Made by a program: the position numbers and the translations under genes
Assembly (NCBI GenBank): GCA_004559785.1
Contig: SFXD01000035.1
Span: 1 to 19,693, forward strand
DNA: 19,693 nucleotides
Direction of reading: 5' to 3'
DNA from: a bacterium
GTDB taxonomy: Bacteria; Bacteroidota; Bacteroidia; Bacteroidales; Bacteroidaceae
Shown here: piece after piece, positions 15,032 through 19,693 of the stretch
Layout: every line of letters begins with the position of its first letter
Numbering within the stretch: the stretch's first letter is position 1
The notes under the pieces: generated by a model
What the model was told of the DNA's origin: nothing
Database searches by the model: none
What the model saw: the letters and a program-made list of their open reading frames with translations, nothing else

Positions 15032-16494
15032 ATCCTCATCCTTGCCGATGGAATCCCCATCGCGTCCCTGTATTTGGCTATGGTGCGCCTGGCTATGCTG
15101 AGACCTCTATCTCTCATCATCTGTGCGAGTCGCTCGTCGCTGAGCCTGTCTGAAGGGGCTTCGTTCTGTATCATCTCGCGCAACAGGGTCATCACCTGGT
15201 GGGTGGTTGTGGCATCCTCTTCCCCGTCGCCCGTCGTTGCCTTGCGTGTGAAGAACCTCTTGATGGGGAAGATGCCGAAAACGGTCTGCACGTACTTGCC
15301 GTTGCAGGCCCTGCTGACGGTGCTGATGTCATACCCTGTCCTGTCTGCCACGTCCTCCAGCCGCATGGGTCGTAGCGAGTCCTCGTTGCCGTCGAGGAAG
15401 AAGGGGCGTTGCCAGTTGACTATGGCCTCCATGGTGCGCATCAGCGTCTCTCGCCTCTTGGCAAGGGCAAGAATGAACATCTGCCCCCTGTCCACATACT
15501 GTTTGGTAAACCTTATGTCCTCCTGCATGGATTTGGACAGGCCCTTGTCCTTGTTGCGCTCGTACGACTCTAGTTTCTCCGTGGCATCATTGCTTATGAC
15601 GAGCTCTGGCACGTTACCCTGGTTCAGCGTCAGAGTGATGTTGCCGTAGGCATCGGTATCTACCAGGAAGTCGGGAGTCACCTGTTGCGTAACGCTGTCT
15701 GACGACTCGTTGAGGGAAGCCCCTGGCTTGGGGTTCAGTTTCATTATCTCCCTTCTTAGTTCCTCTGTGTGGAGTTCCGATAGCTGCATCCTTTCCTGTA
15801 TCCTGTCCCAGCGGTTGTGTATGAAGTCGTCGTAGCATTTGGTCAGCACCATCTTCATCTCGTTGCGCAAGGGGTTGTCTTTATCCCTGCCTACCTGCAG
15901 CAGGAGGCATTCTTGCAGCGAGCGCGCCCCCAGGCCTGGTGGGTCGAATTGCCAGAGGATGTGCAGCATTCGCTCCAATTCCTGCATATTGGTCTGCAGC
16001 CCATGATAAATCTCGGCCTCGTCCATGATGGTGGTGAGGGGCTTTTTCAGCAACCCGTCATCCTCAAGCGACCCTATGAGGTATTCCAACAGTTCCTGCT
16101 CGTGCGGCGTGAGGTCGTACTCCGCCATCTGGTCCTTCAGCTTGTCGTAGAAGGACTGCGTGTTGGCATACTCCATGCTTTCCAGCATGCCCGTAGAACT
16201 GCCGTTTCCAGTACGCAACATGTAGTCGGGTATGTCGTCTTCCGTACGATAGTCGTATGCGGCGTCGTCTTCCGCCCCCATGTCCATGGGAGCATCCTCC
16301 GCTGGCGTGTCAGATCCTTCCTCTTGTTTCCGTTCGAGCCACGGGTTCTCCATGCACTCGTTCTCCACCCTTTGCTGCAGGGCATCGATGGGCATCTCCA
16401 TTAGCCTCACCACCAGCACCTGCTGAGGTGTCAGCACCTGTTGCTGCACCTGTTGTTGCGACTGTACCTGTATCTGAGAATTACCCTGGTTCAT
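15028..16494 (-). CDS. rpoN: RNA polymerase sigma-54 factor
   Basis: RpoN directs core polymerase to -24/-12 promoters that need an AAA+ activator. The protein has a Gln-rich region I (SQQQVQQQV, then LTPQQVLVVRLMEMP) that contacts activator and core, an acidic region II, a core-binding domain, a helix-turn-helix (LEDVADRTGYDISTVSRACNG) and the RpoN box ARRTIAKYR at about 468-476, which binds the -24 element. Full length is 488 residues from the ATG at 16494. Another ATG at 16512 would leave only about 8 nt of leader after the predicted transcription start, so the inner one is favoured, though not certain. It heads the leftward rpoN-PAP2-purE-ispG run. No sigma-54 activator is encoded in the window. 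Confidence 0.95.
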   Translation of the reverse strand: MNQGNSQIQVQSQQQVQQQVLTPQQVLVVRLMEMPIDALQQRVENECMENPWLERKQEEGSDTPAEDAPMDMGAEDDAAYDYRTEDDIPDYMLRTGNGSSTGMLESMEYANTQSFYDKLKDQMAEYDLTPHEQELLEYLIGSLEDDGLLKKPLTTIMDEAEIYHGLQTNMQELERMLHILWQFDPPGLGARSLQECLLLQVGRDKDNPLRNEMKMVLTKCYDDFIHNRWDRIQERMQLSELHTEELRREIMKLNPKPGASLNESSDSVTQQVTPDFLVDTDAYGNITLTLNQGNVPELVISNDATEKLESYERNKDKGLSKSMQEDIRFTKQYVDRGQMFILALAKRRETLMRTMEAIVNWQRPFFLDGNEDSLRPMRLEDVADRTGYDISTVSRACNGKYVQTVFGIFPIKRFFTRKATTGDGEEDATTTHQVMTLLREMIQNEAPSDRLSDERLAQMMRDRGLSIARRTIAKYRDAMGIPSARMRI

Positions 16495-16525
16495 TGTTTG
16501 CCCATTTTCCACTTGTTTGCCAATG

Positions 16526-16557
16526 CAAAGATAGTGCTTTTAATCCATACTGCACAA
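16526..16557 (-). promoter_or_regulatory. rpoN promoter
   Basis: On the minus strand, -7 TATCTTTG lies at 16533-16526 and a -33 TTG at 16557-16555, 21 nt apart. Predicted transcript start is near 16520. It likely drives rpoN, the PAP2 gene, purE and ispG. Confidence 0.65.
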
Positions 16558-16636
16558 TTCCCGAACCATTATCTTGCACGTTTGTGGGGTAAATGTGGGG
16601 ATTATGAGCAAAAAGAAGGGATTACTGGCTCGTAAA

Positions 16637-16668
16637 TTTGGCGATTGCCACACTTCTTTGTACCTTTG
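16637..16668 (+). promoter_or_regulatory. promoter of the LicD-family gene
   Basis: The -33 TTTG at 16637-16640 and -7 TACCTTTG at 16661-16668 are exactly 20 nt apart. The transcript should start near 16675, which is the first base of the heptamer array. Confidence 0.75.
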
Positions 16669-16675
16669 GTTCGTC

Positions 16676-16724
16676 CAATGGGCAGTGGGCAATGAGCAAT
16701 GGGCAGTGGGCAATGAGCAATGGG
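16676..16724 (+). repeat. seven tandem heptanucleotides CARTGRG in the licD leader
   Basis: The 49 bases resolve into CAATGGG, CAGTGGG, CAATGAG, CAATGGG, CAGTGGG, CAATGAG, CAATGGG. They also read as a 21-bp unit repeated 2.33 times, without mismatch. The array starts at the predicted transcription start and ends 43 nt before the licD ATG, so it lies in the untranslated leader. Copy-number change would lengthen the leader without shifting a reading frame. Two short open frames through it are judged to be by-products. Confidence 0.85.
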
Positions 16725-16767
16725 CTCAAGGCTCTCAGCTCACGTGGAAACAAAAAGGAAATGACTT

Positions 16768-17634
16768 ATGGAACATACTCCCTTGACAGATATACGACTT
16801 TCTGGACAGCCAGGCTTGGCTAAGACCTTTCAGATGCAAGAACTGAGGGCGAGGTTCAATCCCGACGGCTCGCTGCTGAGAAAGCAACAGATGAGGATGT
16901 TGCGGATGCTTGAGGTGTTCGACGACATTTGTCGCCGGCACGAGATACGCTATTGGCTGAGTTCTGGTACGGCACTCGGATGCGTGCGCCACCAGGGCTT
17001 CATCCCTTGGGACGACGACATGGACGTGGAGATGCTGCGCGAGGACTACAAGCGTCTGCTGCAAGTGCTGCCACGGGAACTGCCCGACAACTTGGCGCTG
17101 CAATGCCACGAGACGGATCACAACTATTTCTTCTCCTATGGCAAGCTGCGCGACCGCATGAGCCATCTGGAGGAGACTAACGGCTACGACCTGGTCTTCC
17201 GCGAGCAGGGCATCTTCATAGATATTTTTGTGTTGGAACCTTGCCCGCTGTGGCTACACAAGCTCTCTTGCCTAACCATAGGACATGTCTACAAGTTGCT
17301 ACGCACCTGTCCCCCGGGGGACGAGGCAAGCGTGATGCCTTCCGTAAGGAGGTGGTATGCGTTGAACCACCGTGCCGTCTATCCAGCCTTTCGGTTGCTG
17401 GCACGTCTTTGCCCCAAGGGTCGAATACGTCATACCTTTGGAGTTCCTTACCACGCCCCACGTCGCTTGGCAGACATCTTCCCCCTGACGACTGCCACCT
17501 TTGAGGGCAGGCGATTTCCTGTGCCCCACGACGTTGATGCTTATCTAAGAAGGATGTACGGCAACTATATGCAACTGCCTCCGCTTGACGACGTCAGTCC
17601 CCATGTGGGAAAGCTAACGATTGAAGGCGAATAG
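16768..17634 (+). CDS. LicD family phosphotransferase
   Basis: This 288-residue cytoplasmic enzyme belongs to the LicD/fukutin-like nucleotidyltransferase-fold family, which moves phosphocholine or similar phospho-groups from a CDP donor onto cell-surface sugars. The key segment is YWLSSGTALG (62-71), then RHQGFIPWDDDMDVEM (74-89), which holds the metal-binding acidic cluster. Downstream family features are YGKLRD and GIFIDIFVLEP. An in-frame TGA at 16762 fixes the start region. AAAGGAA (about 16755-16760) gives a Shine-Dalgarno-like site 8 nt before the ATG, rare in this phylum. Its own promoter and a heptamer array lie upstream. It converges, 8 nt apart, with a cytidylyltransferase-aminotransferase fusion that may supply its donor. 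The acceptor and the transferred group are unknown. Confidence 0.88.
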   Translation: MEHTPLTDIRLSGQPGLAKTFQMQELRARFNPDGSLLRKQQMRMLRMLEVFDDICRRHEIRYWLSSGTALGCVRHQGFIPWDDDMDVEMLREDYKRLLQVLPRELPDNLALQCHETDHNYFFSYGKLRDRMSHLEETNGYDLVFREQGIFIDIFVLEPCPLWLHKLSCLTIGHVYKLLRTCPPGDEASVMPSVRRWYALNHRAVYPAFRLLARLCPKGRIRHTFGVPYHAPRRLADIFPLTTATFEGRRFPVPHDVDAYLRRMYGNYMQLPPLDDVSPHVGKLTIEGE

Positions 17635-17642
17635 GGGCATAG

Positions 17643-19454
17643 CTACCCGATGCTTTTCAACGCCTCGATTAGTCGTTCGTTGTCCTCTTGGCTACGTACC
17701 GCCAGTCGTACATAACGGTTGGGAGCTATCCCTTTCTTGGCACTGCAGGCACTAATCAGGATGTTGTGGTCCCTAAGCAGCCTTTGTGCCAGCTGGCTTG
17801 CAGTGTATGGCTCCCTTACCTCGCACAGCACGAAGTTGGCCTGCGTAGGCATGACGTGCAGGAAGGGGATGTCCTTGAGCTGTTGCAAGAACGCGCCCCT
17901 CACCCCTATGAACTTGCGGCAAGCGCGCTTGTAGTCATCCTCGTACTTGTTGAATATCTGCATGAAGAATTCGGCGAAGGAGTTGATGTTCCAGATGCTC
18001 ACCTGCCGTTTCATCCTGGCTATCAGTTCCCTGTCGGCACTCGCCATGATGCCGAGTCTCAGTCCCGGTACGCCGTAGCTCTTGGAAATCGACTTCATGA
18101 CAGCCATGTGCGGATAGCGTTCGAGGTAAGCGTCGCACAGCATGGAAGAGGTCTCCCACGACTCGCTGAAGTCGACGAAACTCTCGTCCACTATGAGTCG
18201 TACGCCCCGTTCCTCGCACCAAGCGGCAAGGCGGCATAGGTCGGGTAGCGGGATGAAGTTGCCCGAAGGGTTGTCCGGGTTGATGAGCAGGAGTGCGTCC
18301 ACTGGATGATTCCCGAAATGCACCATGAGGTCGTCGGCGGTGTAGCGGAAGTCTCTGTTGCGTGGTATGAAGGCAACCACCTTCGACTCGTCCGTGCGGT
18401 TGGGGTATTCCTCGAAGGTAGGTCGTGTCACGCCCAGTGTACCCTCCACGTTCTCCATTAGGACCTTGATGAGTTCTGCCGCCCCGTTGCCCGGAATGAT
18501 GTACTCTTCCTTCACGCTCCAGCACTTGCTGGCAAGCAGGGTGTTCACCTTCATGCCCGAAGGGTACTCGCCAAGTAGGGTGCGGAAATTGGCCTCCATC
18601 TCGTCTATTATCTTTGAACGGCGGAAATACGGGTTCACCAGATAGCAGAAGTCCAGCATCTGTGGGAATCGCCAGAAGCCGCCGTACCGGGTGTAGTATT
18701 TGTGCAGCAGTGCGTCGGTCTCCGAAAACAGGGCCTCGGCGATGTCCAGGTCCTGCTTGTCGTCTATCTCGTACCATTTCTCCCTGCCTATGGGCAGAGC
18801 CTTGAGGTCTTCGCTGTTGAGGAAGGTGATGATGCGCAGCACGTTCTCGTAGTACTCGTTGTTGCCCACCACCTTTGTGTATGCTTCCAGGAAGGGGACG
18901 TACTTGTCCCGGCTGAAGGATTGGCTGAACTTGTAGATGTTCACCGTCTTGTAGTACTGTCCGACATGGCTGTAGTTGAAAGCTGCCTTCGTGACGAAGT
19001 TCACTATGCGGCAGTCCTTGTCAATGCACACCATGGTGCCGTCCATCCACGCCTCGTACTTAGCCACGAGGGCGAGGTTGGGCGATGGGTTTTCCAGCAG
19101 CATCGAGAGCAGGCGGTCCTCGAAGATGAGGTCACTTTCCAAGAGCAGCGTGTCGTCCTCCTGCAGCCTTTCCTTGGCGAGTGCCAGGCTGTAGATGTTG
19201 TTGGTACGGTCGTAGATGGGATTCTCGACGTATTCTATCCTAAGTCCCTTGTACTCCGTTCCCACGTGGTCCATGAGCTTCCTTCCTTCGTAGCCTACCA
19301 CGATTACTATGCGGTTCAGGTTGAGGTGGCAGAGTTGGTCGAGCATGCGGTCTATGAGTGGTATTCCGTTCACGGGTACCATGCACTTGGTGTTGTTGCG
19401 GGTATATTCGCCCAGTCTTTTGCCCATTCCAGCGGCAAGGATGATGGCTTGCAT
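17643..19454 (-). CDS. fused LicC/PntC-like nucleotidyltransferase and PLP aminotransferase
   Basis: This 603-residue protein has two enzyme domains. Residues 1-245 form an NTP-transferase: LAAGMGKRL (6-14), Lys23 in NTKCMVPVNG, metal-binding Asp108 in LESDLIF, and WYEIDDKQDLDIAE (227-240). This pattern fits CTP:phosphocholine or phosphonate cytidylyltransferases (LicC, PntC). Residues about 265-603 form a class I/II fold-type I PLP enzyme, similar to HisC/CobD: GNGAAELI (322-329), NPDNPSG (392-398), Asp423 and PLP Lys458 in SISKSYG. The same order occurs in PntC-AEPT of Treponema denticola, which makes 2-aminoethylphosphonate and activates it with CTP. A CobD-like decarboxylase yielding an ethanolamine phosphate is an alternative. 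PEP mutase and phosphonopyruvate decarboxylase genes are not in the window. Domain calls are firm; the substrate is inferred. Confidence 0.85.
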   Translation of the reverse strand: MQAIILAAGMGKRLGEYTRNNTKCMVPVNGIPLIDRMLDQLCHLNLNRIVIVVGYEGRKLMDHVGTEYKGLRIEYVENPIYDRTNNIYSLALAKERLQEDDTLLLESDLIFEDRLLSMLLENPSPNLALVAKYEAWMDGTMVCIDKDCRIVNFVTKAAFNYSHVGQYYKTVNIYKFSQSFSRDKYVPFLEAYTKVVGNNEYYENVLRIITFLNSEDLKALPIGREKWYEIDDKQDLDIAEALFSETDALLHKYYTRYGGFWRFPQMLDFCYLVNPYFRRSKIIDEMEANFRTLLGEYPSGMKVNTLLASKCWSVKEEYIIPGNGAAELIKVLMENVEGTLGVTRPTFEEYPNRTDESKVVAFIPRNRDFRYTADDLMVHFGNHPVDALLLINPDNPSGNFIPLPDLCRLAAWCEERGVRLIVDESFVDFSESWETSSMLCDAYLERYPHMAVMKSISKSYGVPGLRLGIMASADRELIARMKRQVSIWNINSFAEFFMQIFNKYEDDYKRACRKFIGVRGAFLQQLKDIPFLHVMPTQANFVLCEVREPYTASQLAQRLLRDHNILISACSAKKGIAPNRYVRLAVRSQEDNERLIEALKSIG

Positions 19455-19514
19455 TCTTTTGCTCTGATTATATTGAAAATAACGTTAGGGAGTCGCGATG
19501 AGGCTCCATAGGTG

Positions 19515-19547
19515 CAAAGTTACGAAAAAATCGAATAGCCAGCCAAA
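19515..19547 (-). promoter_or_regulatory. promoter of the nucleotidyltransferase-aminotransferase gene
   Basis: On the minus strand, -33 TTTG (19547-19544) and -7 TAACTTTG (19522-19515) are 21 nt apart. The leader to the ATG at 19454 is about 53 nt. Confidence 0.72.
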
Positions 19548-19561
19548 AATCAACCGATTTA

Positions 19562-19593
19562 TTTGGCGGGTTTGGCAAATAGCCGTATCTTTG
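19562..19593 (+). promoter_or_regulatory. divergent rightward promoter at the window edge
   Basis: The -33 TTTG at 19562-19565 and -7 TATCTTTG at 19586-19593 are 20 nt apart. Transcription would begin near 19600 and run out of the window. Its -33 box faces that of the leftward promoter across an imperfect inverted repeat (19542-19567). Confidence 0.7.
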
Positions 19594-19618
19594 CGGGGTG
19601 TTCTACAAATTAGTTTTT

Positions 19619-19693
19619 ATGTCCATTTGTGGGTGCCTACATACGCTTGGTCGCTTATTGCCCCTAACTTGCATATTTCTATTTTTCAATCAG
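19619..19693 (+). CDS. possible start of a gene running off the right edge
   Basis: An ATG 26 nt after the predicted -7 box opens a frame that stays open for 25 codons to the window end. The peptide begins MSICGCLHTLGRLL and continues with a hydrophobic stretch (PLTCIFLFF), compatible with a signal peptide or membrane anchor. A 75-nt open frame is weak evidence alone; the promoter position is the main support. Product unknown. Confidence 0.3.
   Translation, partial: MSICGCLHTLGRLLPLTCIFLFFNQ

Noticed and set aside
16676..16724. CRISPR-like array
   Set aside because: Units are 7 (or 21) bp, contiguous and without spacers, and no cas gene is present.
16574..16823. Two short open frames through the heptamer array, with repeated Gln-Trp-Ala peptides
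   Set aside because: The repetitive peptides simply translate the CARTGRG repeat, and the frames start upstream of or across the licD promoter and differ in frame from licD.

Overview
The window reads as chromosomal DNA of a Bacteroidales bacterium, probably Prevotella-like. The evidence is: at least seven intergenic promoters of the Bacteroidetes type (-7 box TAnnTTTG, most with a TTTG-like -33 box about 20 nt upstream), few Shine-Dalgarno sites, a large secreted FAD protein with the W-x-TLCLPF module and a type IX-like C-terminal tail, and an IspG whose sequence is of the Bacteroidetes/Chlamydia/plant type. No rRNA, tRNA, CRISPR array, intact insertion sequence or phage gene is visible.

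Layout, left to right. (1) 1-480: the decayed 5' part of an Abi_2-type abortive-infection gene, interrupted by a 63-bp imperfect palindrome and flanked by a possible leftward promoter. (2) 505-779: a small DUF2007 protein with its own near-consensus promoter. (3) 6533-785, minus strand: nadB-trkH-mutS. (4) 6652-9056, plus strand: a compact PBP4-type dacB, then cysK with its own promoter. (5) 12525-9064, minus strand: a 1153-residue exported FAD-dependent oxidoreductase with two related C-terminal modules; its promoter is bracketed by two inverted repeats. (6) 16494-12683, minus strand: rpoN-PAP2-purE-ispG, joined by overlaps or short gaps. (7) 16637-17634, plus strand: a LicD-family phosphotransferase whose leader carries seven tandem heptanucleotides. 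(8) 19454-17643, minus strand: a nucleotidyltransferase fused to a PLP aminotransferase. (9) 19562-19693: a divergent promoter and perhaps the first 25 codons of a gene leaving the window.

Most of the window is housekeeping: mismatch repair, K+ uptake, NAD, cysteine, purine and isoprenoid synthesis, sigma-54, and peptidoglycan trimming. The most interesting part is the right end. A LicC/PntC-like cytidylyltransferase fused to an aminotransferase lies tail to tail, 8 nt apart, with a LicD-type transferase. Together they could make and attach a CDP-activated phospho- or phosphono-amine (2-aminoethylphosphonate is one candidate) to a surface glycan. Other notable points are an IspG that appears to have lost the central A* domain of its lineage, the palindrome inside the abi remnant, and the heptamer array in the licD leader.

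Promoters were used to choose starts. For the DUF2007 gene, dacB and the FAD gene, the longest reading frame begins at or upstream of the -7 box, so an internal ATG was chosen. In dacB and the FAD gene that ATG opens directly into a signal peptide. All functions are inferred from motifs read by eye; no search was run.
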